Shown: positions 37,848 through 49,080 of the stretch, in pieces
Layout of the letters: the number at the start of each line of letters is the position of its first letter
Numbering within the stretch: the first letter of the stretch is position 1
NCBI GenBank assembly: GCA_003290165.1
Contig: QNQO01000832.1
Span: forward strand, 1 to 64,000
Source of the DNA: Berberis thunbergii
Taxonomy: Eukaryota; Streptophyta; Magnoliopsida; Ranunculales; Berberidaceae
Length of the DNA stretch: 64,000 nucleotides
Direction: 5' to 3'
Notes under the pieces: generated by a model
Database searches by the model: none
What the model was told of the DNA's origin: nothing
The model's input: only the letters and a program-made list of their open reading frames with translations
Made by a program: the position numbers and the translations under genes

Positions 37848-38255
37848 AATGAATATATATCGTCATCTTTTCTTGATAATTATAACTTAAAAGCATGCAG
37901 AACGAGTAATACGTACATAATATAATCATGAACAACATGGGAAGAACAATTAGGGTTAAAGATCGACTAAAGGCCATGTTGTGGAAAAAAAAAGGCTTGC
38001 TCAAAGATTTCTTAAAGACTGACCCGAAGATTGAAAGTCCTATTGGCATCAATTAACTTATATGCTAGCATTGGATTTGAATTTGTTTTGCCTAAAAACT
38101 TAAATATTGCTTTATTGGTCCAAAAATGGTAATTCGAGGTTGTATCTTGAGCTGGTTGTTATGATTGTGGGGATGTGATTGTGTATGACCAAATAATAAA
38201 CTTTAAATATTAGAATAAATTTGGAGTTAGTTTGATCATACGAACAATTTGTTAT

Positions 38256-38455
38256 GAGAAATTCTAGGTGTCGAGGAAACCAGCGAGGAAATGAGCGAGG
38301 GGAGGGAGGTGGCGGGGTGGGAACCGTTCATCTCCCTCAGGATGCGTGTCATCTTTTTGATGCGCGCATTCCGAGGGAGGTGAACGGTTCCCACCCCGCC
38401 ACCTCCTTCCCCTCGCTCATTTCTTCGTTGGTTTCCTCGACACCTAGAATTCCTC
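38256..38455. mobile_element. Hairpin MITE (MULE-like), nearly perfect arms
   Basis: The two 95-base arms pair almost completely: GAGAAATTCTAGGTGTCGAG at the left end against CTCGACACCTAGAATTCCTC at the right. Flanks are ATTTGTTAT (38247-38255) and ATATGTTAT (38456-38464), 8 of 9 matching. The high arm identity suggests recent insertion or arm-to-arm conversion. Confidence 0.9.
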
Positions 38456-38889
38456 ATATGTTATTGAATAAGTTTTTGAAAATTTTACATCCTAACTGTA
38501 GTGAGTAAATTTTGGATAGTTGTCGGGACAAGGATGTAGGTGAGCACAATTTTTAGGTGTTTAGAGATGAAATCGAAGAGTTTCGCATAGAATAAATTTG
38601 ACTGTTTAGAAAATGCAGTCAAGTTTATAAATAAAAATTGATAAATAATGTTTAACGAATATTTACTAAGTGGAAAAAAAATCATTTAACACTCGTAAAC
38701 ATTTTTGGTAGAATTACTTTTGGACATGAAATTTGGCCCATAAAAGAGTCGACGGTTTTTCGTTATATATAAAGGTGAGCACAATTTTTCCTGGTCTCAT
38801 CTCTATTATCTAAACTCAAGACTCCTTAGAGTAACTACTTCACTTTTGAGACTAATTGGACCCCTGATTTCTATTAAATAATAATTTAG

Positions 38890-39620
38890 ATAATTTTCTC
38901 ATTTCAAAATATTTTTAAATGATTAAAATTGTGTTCATTAAATAATTTAGAGTATTACAATTTTTGTGTTTTGATGATCTTGATAATAGGCCTCAATAGA
39001 TAGTATTCGTTGGCCGAAAGTTAGGGACACTACCCCATTTTCATTGCGAAACAGATTTGTGCGACTTTAGTAAAATGACCATAACTTGCTCATTTCAAAA
39101 TATTTTCAAGTGATTCAAATTGTGTTTATTAGATAACTTAGAATACTACATTTTTCGTGTTTTGATAAGCTTAAGAATCAGTCTCAATAGAGAGTATAAG
39201 TTAGTCGAAAGTTTGAAACACTACCCCATTTTCATTGTCATATAGATTTGCATGATTTTAGTAAAATGATCATAACTTGTTCATTTCATAACATTTTTAA
39301 CTCATTCAAATTGTGTTTATTAGGTAACTTCAGAGTACTACAATTGTTCTATTTGATGAGCTTGAGAATCGGTTTTAATTGAGCGTATCAATTCGCTGAA
39401 ATCAAGGACAATATTTATTATAATTTTTTTTTTTAATAGTTTTGTGTGAGTTTAGTAAAATGACCATAAATTGCTCAATTCACAACGTTTTTAATTCATT
39501 CAAATTGTATTGATTAGATGACTAAGAGTAGTACAAATTTCATATTTTGATGAGCTTAAGAATCAGTCTCAATTGAGCATTTAAATTGAACCAAAATCAG
39601 GAATAATACCATGTTTTCAT
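38890..39620 (+). repeat. Tandem array of a ~190-bp unit (about four copies)
   Basis: Landmark TAGTAAAATGAYCATAAMTTG recurs at about 39069, 39260 and 39454, spacing about 191-194 bp, with a degenerate first unit from 38890. Each unit also has GATTCAAATTGTGTTTATTA and GAATCAGTCTCAATWGAG. The same unit forms the array at 47780-48500 inside a MULE. It is followed by GGT-rich sequence (39630-39740). Confidence 0.85.
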
Positions 39621-39629
39621 TGACAAAAA

Positions 39630-40200
39630 GGGATAGAGAGGTGGTGGGGGTGGTAGTGGTGCTTGATGGAGAAAAAAGGTGGCGGTGGCAGGAGGGAGAG
39701 AGGTGTCTGGTGGTGGTGGTGACGATGACAGTGTGGTAGTTGTGGTGTTTGATGGAGAAGAGAGGAAGAACAGAGAAGAAGAGGAAGAGAGAGAATAATT
39801 TAAATTTTTGGGTTTTTATTGGTGGTGTACGTGTAAGATATGTGGTGGCGTAGGAAATAAAAAGAGTGGTGTGGGAGAGAAAAAGTTGGAATGGTGGTTT
39901 GAGACAGTGCATTTGGTGGTATTAAAGAGGGCTTGCCTTTTTTTATTTAATGTAAAAGTTGTCAAATTAAGTTATTTCAGATCTGATTCAAGTGGATTTC
40001 GGATGAGCATATTAAATGGATTTGGATTGCAATATTGGATAATTTTTCGAATTAGACTTGGATTTGGATTGGCTTAATTTTATTGAATTGGATTCGAATT
40101 TTTAACAATCCAATTCAAATCTTATCCATTAGCAGCCCTATACAAGGGGTACAAAAATAAAATTTAAAAATAAATAAATGATTGATTAATTAACATAAAC
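39630..40200. other. Low-complexity GGT tract and AT-rich spacer
   Basis: The GGTGGTGGTGAC-type tract (39640-39745) and the GTGGTGTGGGAGAG phrase (39870-39890) resemble the interior and right end of the MULE at 47076-48639, so this may be a decayed sister of that element together with the preceding array. The borders could not be fixed. No gene. Confidence 0.4.
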
Positions 40201-40310
40201 CACAATTGGATGAATAAGGAGAGTTAATTAAAAAGTGTGGTACATAGATCCTAATGATTAGTGAAATTTTTATGGATGATCACCCCAGCTTGCGCAGGTT
40301 CTCAACTTGC

Positions 40311-40541
40311 CTACCCTTCCCTACATTCATTTATCTTTGAACAACCTCGGCTGTAATGGTTGGCTGGAAGTTCCTTTCGAGGTGGTGTACATATTCCACC
40401 TTTGCAACCATGGGGGTCAGTTGGATCACCTCTGCGGAGGGGTTCATAATCAATGTATCTTGTGGCAATTGTTGTTTCGGATAACAATGAGCTGATCACT
40501 GTCATAAACACAAAAATATCAATGTCACAATTTTGAATCAA
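40311..40541 (-). CDS. RALF-like secreted peptide, copy C
   Basis: A single exon of 76 residues. Residues 8-22 are hydrophobic, but Asp6 and Asp8 make the signal region less regular than in copy B. The receptor motif reads RYIDYEPL, with Asp in place of the usual Gly/Ser. Cysteines Cys46, Cys51, Cys67 and Cys73 and the LPANHYSRGCSKINEC tail preserve the family fold. It is probably a diverged but expressible paralogue. Flanking DNA on both sides also matches copies A and B (for example AGATCG then GCTTGCTCAAAGATTC on the upstream side), so the whole locus was duplicated, not just the reading frame. An (ATC)n microsatellite lies upstream of its start (about 40547-40577). Confidence 0.75.
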   Translation of the reverse strand: MIQNCDIDIFVFMTVISSLLSETTIATRYIDYEPLRRGDPTDPHGCKGGICTPPRKELPANHYSRGCSKINECREG

Positions 40542-41136
40542 TATATATATATCATCATCATCATCATCATCATCATTGCTTCATGATTGCACGATATCTT
40601 AATAACATGTAGAAGGAAAAAAAAAAAAAAAGATAATAATATTACCTAGTATAATCAAGATCGACAAGGGAAGAATGGTTGGGGTTAAAGATCGCTTGAA
40701 GGCCATGATGTAAAAAACAATGCTTGCTCAAAGATTCCATAAATGAAAAAGATTGATCCTAAGACTGTAATAAGTTCTATTGGCATCAATTTATTGGCTT
40801 GCTCAGCGTTGTATTTGGATTTGTCTTGCCCTAAAAATTAGCATGTCTTGCTTTACTACTCTACAAAAATGGCATTTCTGGTGGTATTAGGAGCAGGTTG
40901 TTATAATCGCGAGGATGTGATTGTGAAAGGCCAAATTAGAAACTCAAAATTTAGAATAATTTTCAAGAATGTTTCCAAATTGCAAATGAAATCTTGAAAA
41001 AATGTACAAATTACAAAGTAATTTTCTATATTTTTAGAGTGACTTTTAATTGATTAGACAAAAAATATCACCAAACCAAAATGTTTATGAAGAATAGTCT
41101 TTTGGGGAAAATATAATTATCTTTGGATCTGTTTTG

Positions 41137-41283
41137 CAATCAGGTTCTGTAACCAAGATGATGTGGCATCGTTAGAAGAAGTTTCTTACAACTTCGAGAT
41201 ACACATAAACACTTTGAGGATTTCATCATTCTTTCAAGATCACGCCAAATCACCATGGTTACAAAACCTGATTGCAAAAACAT
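41137..41283. mobile_element. GATGYGRC-type MITE with adjacent tandem duplication
   Basis: The inverted ends AATCAGGTTCTGTAACCAAG and CCATGGTTACAAAACCTGAT are clear. The right two-thirds of the element plus downstream sequence (41187-41400) is duplicated in tandem at 41401-41612 with few differences, period 214 bp, so a second copy of the right end lies at about 41480. Confidence 0.8.
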
Positions 41284-41788
41284 GCACTTTCGAAGAAACT
41301 AATATCATGTACGAAATGTTTTTACAATTATGTTGAGGCTTCTCTTATCGCAAACTTTGGCATTTAGCTTCTTGCTATCATTCTATGCATTGACGATTAT
41401 TACAACTTCGAGATACACATAAACACTTTGAGGATTTCATCATTCTTTCAAGATCACACCAAATCACCATGGTTACAAAACCTGATTGCAAAAACATGCA
41501 TTTTCGAAGAAACTAATATCATGTACGAAATGTGTTTACAATTATGTAGAGGCTTCTCTTATCGCGAACTTTGGCATTTAGCTTCTTGCTGTCATCCTAT
41601 GCATTGACGGTTATTAGTTACTTACGTTACAGTTCTTCTCAAACATATCTCATCTGCCCAGCGCTGATGTCTTCTTGAAACCATGGGAACAGTTACATGT
41701 AGAGTCTCTACAAAACCCAAGGCCATGTTCTTCAATTATTTGTCCAATCCTTCTATGAAAGTCACACTTCTTTCAGCATATGTTTCAA

Positions 41789-43450
41789 TTATTTTTCTTG
41801 GGTGACCATCATCATGTCATCTGCACAAGGTAAATTCATCTTCCCAGTTGATAGCTTGCAGTTTCTGTCTGAAGACACTAATTGTTCGACGAACTTCTGA
41901 TTATCTTCTGTTGAAAGTACAGCAACAACTGTCTTAGCTGCCTTGCTCATCAGTTCATCTGACGGCATTTCCACCCACCTCAACTCTGCTCCCATTTTCG
42001 TATTTGTTGTTTGTTCTGTCAGCTGCTCAGCTACCCTTGCTTGCCTCTTGCTACTCTTATCAACTTCCTCAGTCAAATTATCAAGCTTCATCAGAGCCTC
42101 TGGCTCCGCAACCTTTGCTGCCTCTTAAGTGCCACTGCAGTTGTTTTGGCCTTTTCCAACTAGGATATAATTTCGCTAACCAATGTTTTGGCTTGAGCTT
42201 CAGATTCTTTCCAGTCATCAAGCTCAGTTTTCATGTTCTCAACAAGAGAGAGTTTTTGAATATTTTAATTTTAAACTTTGAAACTCTGTGTTTGCTGTTC
42301 TGCACGCATGGTCTGGATAGCCTCAGAGTCAGCAACCATTTCCAGACGAGCCTTCAGGCTCTGGATCGCGTTCCTGTCGGACACAAGAGTGACTGACTCT
42401 TCTGAGCTTAAAATATTGGCAGGTTTTGATCTACAAAATCATCCATCGCTACTATTACCAGCTAAGCTCGCATATGTTGCTTCTCATTTTTTCTAATTTT
42501 ACACCTAAATAATATTGAGGGACTAAACAAAATAGGAAAAATTGCATAATAAACATGAAACACTAACTTCACACATTTCTACGGGATCTACCTGCACAAC
42601 ACTAATTTCTCTCAAGTGTTCATAATCATCCAAATTAAATAAACACACCACAGAATATTTAGAATATTTTATTTGGTGAAAAATAAATTGAAAAAAGTCG
42701 TATAAAAAAGAAGTGGTATTGGAATCATTTAGCCTATATGTACAAATAGAAATCGGTTGTATCTTTTATCATCTATCTTTAACCGGAGTAGAACATAAGC
42801 CTAAAAAATTTGAAGAGAAACAAGAAATTTACATCGGAATTTTTAGATATAACACCATACATCAATGAGAGTTTAATTCGAAAAATTTCTACGAGGTATG
42901 AAAGTATTTCTAAAAAAAATAAATAGAGGACCTATACTTAGAAGTCATTAATGTATATTATCAATATCGTTCAGCCAAAAAAACTGAAAATTTTTACTTG
43001 TATTACAACCACATATCAGTAATTTCTCTACTGTAAATGGCAAAGCGAAATAAACCTAATGATGCCTCTAACGTCACAAGGAGTGACAGAACCACTCAGG
43101 TCATGAAGATGCTCAGCAGTGTATTGCAACTACTCCCTCGGTTGCATTCCTCGATTGATTTAATTACTATGCACTTCAACTCTAACTCCATTAGTCTCCA
43201 GCTGCTCAATCCCCATGCTTCTCAGCAAACTTTTGCGTTTTTTTTTTTCCAGCCTTGGTCCTAGGTGAGAGCTTTAAGCCTCTGCATCTCATTTCTTGCA
43301 AAGAGTGACTAACTCTTCAAGGCATTGAGCTCACTGCTGCAAATTGCTTTTTCTGGCATCTCAAGTTTAGATACCTTGCTTGAACGTTGGCTGACATTAC
43401 AAGTTGATGAGGATTACTATTTTTTTAAGTGGCAAGGATTGATCAACTTT
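41789..43450 (-). pseudogene. ICR-like pseudogene fragments
   Basis: Minus-strand segments match the ICR-like gene at 9603-13031. At 42400-42290, DRNAIQSLKARLEMVADSEA corresponds to [20 protein letters not shown]. At 42091-41789, LDNLTEEVDKSSKRQARVAEQL and AVLSTEDNQKFVEQL correspond to the C-terminal part, and the QWRKAA motif is destroyed (ELMSKAA). A second piece at about 43260-43330 (RNEMQRLKAL) matches the same ICR region again, so the remnant is itself duplicated or rearranged. Stops, frameshifts and large deletions rule out function. It lies on the same strand as, and just downstream of, the Ser-rich paralogue, pointing to a shared duplication event. Confidence 0.8.
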
Positions 43451-43605
43451 AACTTTCCATGAGACCTCTGGTGGAATTTTTGAAGGACCACAAAGCTCGA
43501 TTCACATTTCTAGAACCTTGTTTGGCTTTGATCCCTGAATCAGTGATATAGTTGACAGAAACAGAACTTGATGAAAACTGCAAAGGAAAAACCTATGCAA
43601 ATGAA

Positions 43606-46437
43606 TCATGCAACAGGTTCCAGTTTACCCCTTGCAGGTTTCTCAGTATCTTCTTTGATACACATTGGATGTGTCTCGTTCTTCCTCAATCCACAGTTTA
43701 CTTTAGACAATTCTTCAAGATCAAGAAGGCCTGAGAAGGGAGACAAGAAACAGTTTAGTAATCTTCAGATTCAACGTTCCATTTAAAACAAACAATATGG
43801 CTGAAGTAAACTCTCAGTTTGCAAGTTTATAGAGTATTACCAGCACTAGTGAAGAAAGCACTATCCCATGCCAAACTTTTACGCATGTCACACCTGCCAG
43901 TGTTATTTGCCGTTTCTGCTTCAAAGGATTTGGATAACAAAAGTACCAGATCCCTTCCTGTAAAGGAAAATGCTGCATCCTCCGCATCCTGAGCATTGCT
44001 AACCTCAGACAATTCAAAGTGTTCATATTCGCTTTGACTTCCTGAAAATCCATTTGATTTATGTTCAACATGAAAAGCTATAAGCAGAGTCAATAGTTGA
44101 TGTCACCAAGGAAACGTGCTTACTTCTAGTGCTACAGTTTGGCATTCCGTTTCGTACTCCATGATCATATTGTACCACAGGTTTCTCCTGAAAACAGATC
44201 AAATACATACAACATAAAGATTTATAGATGCAGATCATATACAAACATACAGGGAAAAAAAAACTTACTGCATCAAAAAAGCCAATTCTTGGGGATGGCA
44301 TCCGAAGAGCGGAGGGTTTGAAGCCTCTAGTACCATCGGTTGAAATTAGATAAGAAAGTGCACCTGCAATTGAGTAATTTAGGTAAATTGATTTGGAGAT
44401 TTCATTCTTTCATCTTCAAAATAAGGTTGATTATATAGATGACAAGCAAACCTGAAACTTGAACAGCATATCTTTCTAAAGAGAACCCTTTCCCAGGTGA
44501 ATCTAGGCTCATCGTTGAACATGTAGAATATTGGCTGACAGTAGAAGTTGATGATGATTCCGGGGACCAGCAATCAAAAGAGCTATCAGGTGATATACTT
44601 GAAGTGGGCTTGGATGCAGACTTTATAAATGTTGCAGGACTAGATTTTCCAGACTTGGCTTTACTTTTTGACGAGGCCTTTGATGGAGTTTTGTAGTTTG
44701 AATGAGAAGTTGGATTAATATTTCTGGAATTGGTTTTGGTTCTCAAATCCAAAGGAGATTTAAAGGAAGAATCTGAAGAAAAGCTACTAGATCTACTATG
44801 AGATGAACAGGATGCCGCTGACTCAATGCTGGTGACAGAAAGGGAACTTGAAGAAGATTTCAGAGGAGTCTCAGACTTTGGGGTGACACCCGAATCACTA
44901 ACGCCAGCTTTCCTGGATCGCCCTGAAATTGTATCATGTTCAAAGTGGACCCGTTAAGAACCAAAATAAAAATATTCACGTGCAAGACAATCATTCTAAC
45001 CTCGTGGTGATTTGAGTTTATCTTTCGTGAGTTCAGAAGAGTAATCTTGAATCCACAATGGATGTATCTCCTCCACCTTAATCAAGCCAGAGGTCATGCC
45101 AGACAACTCTTCAGGATCAAGAAGACCTGAGAATGAAGTCATAAAACCATAAGTTGTAAAACTCAGATTCATATGGAGCTGAAAAATGTGTGGATGTAGA
45201 GAGCTCTTCGGCTGAAGCATACCTGCACTAGTGAAAAAGGCACTATCCCATGTTAGACTTCTTCGACGGTTAGACTTGCAGGTCCTTTTTTTTCTTTCTA
45301 ATCCAGATTTCTGTCCACCTCCTACAAAAGAAGTTGCTACATCCTCAATTACCCAAGCATTGCCGACCTCAGACAGTTCAGATTGCTTATAAACGATTTG
45401 ACTTCCTGAAAATCCAACAGAAGAAGTTGCTGCATCAACCATGTCTTCCGCGTTGCCAACCTCAGACAATTCGCAGTGTTCATGATCATTTTGACTTCCT
45501 GAAAATCCAATCAAATTATGATCAGCAAGAAACACTTTTTACAAAGCAAACAAGCATGCTTCAGCACAAGGATTGTGATTTCGTTTTTGAGTTCGTTTTG
45601 AATAGAAAAAAACGTAAAAATTCCAGTTGTGATATCAAATTTAAACTCTTAAATACTTTATAAAAATTCTCACATGACTCGTAGTGTCATGCAGACTACA
45701 TATTACATAAGAATAACTCACACAACAAACTTTTAATACTAAAATAACATTATAACATGTTAAAATATATAGAGATTAAAATATTTATTTATTTTCTTTT
45801 AAAAATTTCGACATATTTTGGATTTTGAAATAGATTTCAATAACTTCAAAATAAGAAATATTTCGTGAAATTTCAACATATTTTGATAAATCACATTCCT
45901 TGCTTCCGTACACGCAATGAGAAGGGGAGCATTTTCTCCGGAGATGGGTTGGAATGATTGTAATCATTTAAAATTTATGAACGAGGAGACCATTTTCTCT
46001 TATCTACAAGGCATTATCTCCAATGAGAAGAAAAACATTTGGACATTCCTAAGCGAAGGAATGGCTTGACGATCAAAACCAAGAACATACCTTCACTTGA
46101 TGCTTAGGTATCACCGAATTGGTTTGGTGAAATAGTTCTAAAAACTAATGTTCAAAACATCTCTACTTCCTCAATATCCATAATTGCTTATTTATGTATA
46201 CTCATAATTAATTAATTGAATACATGCAATAAATTCATCAAACACCTTTCAAGCAAACAAGTAAACCACATACAGAACCAAAACCAAACAGTAACCAAAC
46301 GCGAAAACATGCAACAAACACAATATTAGCACTCAAGAATCACTGAAGTTGAAAGAAACTATACCGGATATCGAACAAATGAGGCAATCTGCCTCGGAAT
46401 AGACGTCAACGAGACTGAGCTTCTCGAAAACCTCCAT
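43606..46437 (-). CDS. Ser-rich protein of unknown function, rearranged paralogue
   Basis: Eight exons were read on the minus strand: 46437-46365, 45498-45223, 45126-45001, 44922-44452, 44363-44269, 44187-44124, 44041-43841 and 43730-43606. They total 1431 nt, 476 residues, with every junction in frame. The N-terminus (LSLVDVYSEADCLI) matches the first exon of the 23423-28209 gene. Then come two in-frame copies of a GSQ...ELSEVGNA module, RRSLTWDSAFFTSAG, LLDPEELS, a Ser-rich VTPKS block and MPSPRIGFFDA. After EKPVVQ the exon 2-3 module appears again (HFELSEVSNA, MRKSLAWDSAFFTSAG, LLDLEELS) and the protein ends. The long tail of the other gene is absent. It may be a working chimeric paralogue or a transcribed pseudogene; function unknown. 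Confidence 0.68.
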
Positions 46438-46852
46438 CGTCTTCTTCCGCTTTGTATTGTCACTTCTTTGTATTAAAACAAAGAGCAGAACTGAAAACAA
46501 GAATACGAATATGATTGAGAAACAAATGAAATCCATTATTGAACATAAATAAAATTGGAACTTCTTTTTTTATACAGGGTGATTGAAGCGAGCGGGAAAG
46601 TGATTGACCTCTTGGAAGGAAAACAAAATATTGGACCAAATTTCTTTCTTTAGTTTATAGGGTGAAGTCAATCTTTCCAAACTGGAGAAATTTTTTCTGT
46701 GTGCGAAGAAGAAAGTTGAAATTGAAGGAGCGTGTAACGGTTATAATGCGCCCCTGCCCTTTAATCCAACAGTCACCTAGTGGACACAAAATACTATGGC
46801 GCGTTGGGCGGGTCGTGGGGCTGACTCGATGACCATAAAGTATATAAGAAAA

Positions 46853-47028
46853 GAGAGATTCTAAATGTGGAGGGAATGAGCGAGGGAAATGAGGTGGCGA
46901 GGTGAAAGCCGTTCATTTTCCTCGAGATGTGTGCATTGACTTTCTCACGCGCATCTCGAGAAAAATGAACATCTTTCACCTCGCCACCTCATTTCCCTCG
47001 CTCGTTTCCTCGACATTTAGAATTTCTC
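46853..47028. mobile_element. Hairpin MITE (MULE-like), perfect 9-bp TSD
   Basis: Identical flanks ATAAGAAAA at 46844-46852 and 47029-47037. The ends GAGAGATTCTAAATGTGGAG and CGACATTTAGAATTTCTC form the terminal repeat. The arms GAGGTGGCGAGGTGAAAGCC and CACCTCGCCACCTC pair, with a loop near 46938. It lies 410 bp upstream of the Ser-rich paralogue. Confidence 0.92.
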
Positions 47029-47481
47029 ATAAGAAAACCCAAAACCAACCTGTTGTCACATCAAGTGATGTTTAAGGGCACCGACCACTTCATACTGTCA
47101 TTTCCTCTTTCTAGCGTTATTTTACTCTCTCACACGGTCTATTTTCTTTTCATGCTACAATACTTTCCCCGATCACCTATATATACAAAAAATCAACATT
47201 TTTGTACCTTTCCATTTAAATCGAAACTTCATTACTCCCTCCCCATTCGAATATTTTCCCTCTCCCACATTCAAATTTCTTGTAAAATCGAAAATAATCT
47301 CTTCTTTCTCACTCAAAATCAAAACCCTTAAAAATCGAACCCCAAATCGCAACTTTCCCAAAAAATTTCAGAAAAACAAAGTAATCTCATGGAAACTTCA
47401 GAAATATTTTCAATTACAAAAAAAAAATTTATTGTTCGCCTGAGACATGCAAGCATTGATCAGGGCGAATATTAAAAAAAA

Positions 47482-47682
47482 GAGAGATTCTAAATGTCGA
47501 GGGAAAGGGCGAGGAAATCAGCGAGGGAAATGAGCTGGCGAGGTGAAAGCCGTTCATTTCCCTCGAGATCCGCGTGTTTACTTTTTTCACGCGTATCTCG
47601 AGGAAAATGAACGGCTTTCACCTCGCCAGATCATTTCCCTCGCTGATTTCCTCGCCCTTTCCCTCGACATTTAGAATTTCTC
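47482..47682. mobile_element. Hairpin MITE nested in the MULE
   Basis: Flanked by TAAAAAAAA on both sides (47473-47481 and 47683-47691). The arms GAGAGATTCTAAATGTCGAG and CTCGACATTTAGAATTTCTC pair nearly perfectly, continuing through GCGAGGAAATCAGCGAGG. It is the same subfamily as 46853 and 450 bp away, and it must be younger than the MULE. Confidence 0.92.
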
Positions 47683-47779
47683 TAAAAAAAATCTCGCCTG
47701 GAGCAATGCAAGGTTTTTGTAAATACTTGCGGAGTTTCGGACAAACAAAAAATTTCAGCAAATTTTTTCGAACAGATTT

Positions 47780-48500
47780 GCGTAATTAAAGTAAAATGAT
47801 CATAACTTGCTTATTTCAAAATATTTTTAAGTGATTCAAGTTGTGTTTATTAGTTAACTCAGACTACTACAACTTTTATGTTGATCAACTTGATAATCAA
47901 TTTTGATCGAGCACATAAGTTGGCCGAAAGTTAGGAACACTATCCCATTTTTATTGCAAGACAGATTTGCGCAACTTTAGTAAAATGACCATAATTTGCT
48001 CATTTCAAAACATTTTTAAGTTATTTAAGTTTTATTTATTAGAAAACTTAGAGTACTACAATATTTGTGTAACTTGAGAATTGGTCTCGATCAAGCACAT
48101 AAGTTGGCCGAAAGTCAGGAGCACTATCCCATTTTAATTGCGAGACAGATTTACGCGACTTTAGCAAAATGACCATAACTTTCTCATTTCAAAACATTTT
48201 CAAGTGATTCAAGTTGTGTTTATTAGATAACTCAGAGTATTATAATTTTTATATTTGGATAAGCTTGAGAATCGATATTGATCGAGAATATAAGTTGGCC
48301 GAAAGTCAGGGACGCTATCCCGTTTTCATTGCAAGACAGATTTGCGCGACTTTAGTAAAATGATCATAACTTTCTCATTTCAAAACATTCTCAAATGATT
48401 CAAATTGTATTTATTAGATAACTCATAGTGCTAAAACTTTTGTGTTTTGACGAGCTTGAGAATCAGTCTCAATTGAGGGTTTAAATTGGTAGAAAGTTAC
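47780..48500 (+). repeat. Tandem array of the ~190-bp unit inside the MULE
   Basis: Landmark AAAATGAYCATAA recurs at about 47793, 47982, 48166 and 48357, spacing about 184-191 bp. Each unit carries TTTCAAAACATTTTCAAGTG and ATAAGTTGGCCGAAAGTCAG. Units are homologous to those at 38890-39620 and 36845-36925. Confidence 0.85.
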
Positions 48501-48649
48501 CCTAATTTGCATTTTTTTGTTTTGAGTTTGGGTTTCTCTGTTAAGTTATACATATTTATTAGTGGTTTGAGTAAGTAAAAAACAAAAAACATTTAATGGT
48601 GTGAGAAATAGAAAATTGTGGTGTGGAGTAGTCGTTGCCATGTTTAAGT

Positions 48650-49080
48650 AGGGTTGAATAAAAAACAGATTAAACTAACCTGACTGAAAAAATCGAATGC
48701 AGTTCGATTTTTGAAAATTTGAAATCAATGTGGTCGGTTCGGTTTTCGGGGTACCAGCTCAAGGATAAACTTGTGGCGAATATAATCACAAGTCTATGAT
48801 TCAAACCCTACTAGCGGCATGTGGGGTTGGAGGGCTTACCGGATTAAAAAAAATTAAATAATAATAATATATCTAAAATAATATAATATGTTTGGCTTAC
48901 TCGGTCGTTCAGTATTATATCGGTTTTAGTAATATTTTGGGCAGTCGGTTAGGCTTGCGATTTATATAAATTAAGATATGTTTGGTTTCGGTTTCGATTT
49001 TCAATTTTATCAAAGTGACTGATCGATTTGGTGATGGTTTTCACCTAAAATTGAACCAAACTGAATCGTGAAAACCCTAT
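48650..49080. repeat. Probable decayed hAT-like relic with SINE-like insert
   Basis: TAGGGTTGAATAAA at 48650 and AAAACCCTA at 49071-49079 could be old hAT ends, with GGTCGGTTCGGTTTTCGG subterminal motifs between them as in the element at 60462. At 48760-48870 the phrases AGCTCAAGGATAAAC and ATGATTCAAACCC followed by a poly(A)-rich end resemble a SINE. Both calls are weak. Confidence 0.35.

Larger units (their letters stand above)
47076..48639. mobile_element. Non-autonomous MULE with 9-bp TSD and internal tandem repeats
   Basis: Flanked by identical ATGTTTAAG (47067-47075 and 48640-48648). The ends GGCACCGACCACTTCATACTG and the complement of the right end, GGCAACGACTACTCCACACC, are similar over about 30 bp. 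The interior holds a CT-rich left part, a nested hairpin MITE (47482-47682), and about four units of a ~190-bp repeat (47780-48500). No transposase is seen. A 9-bp duplication identifies the Mutator superfamily. Confidence 0.85.

Noticed and set aside
38890..39620. CRISPR-like array
   Set aside because: Direct head-to-tail units with no unique spacers, in a plant nuclear sequence; it is an ordinary tandem repeat.
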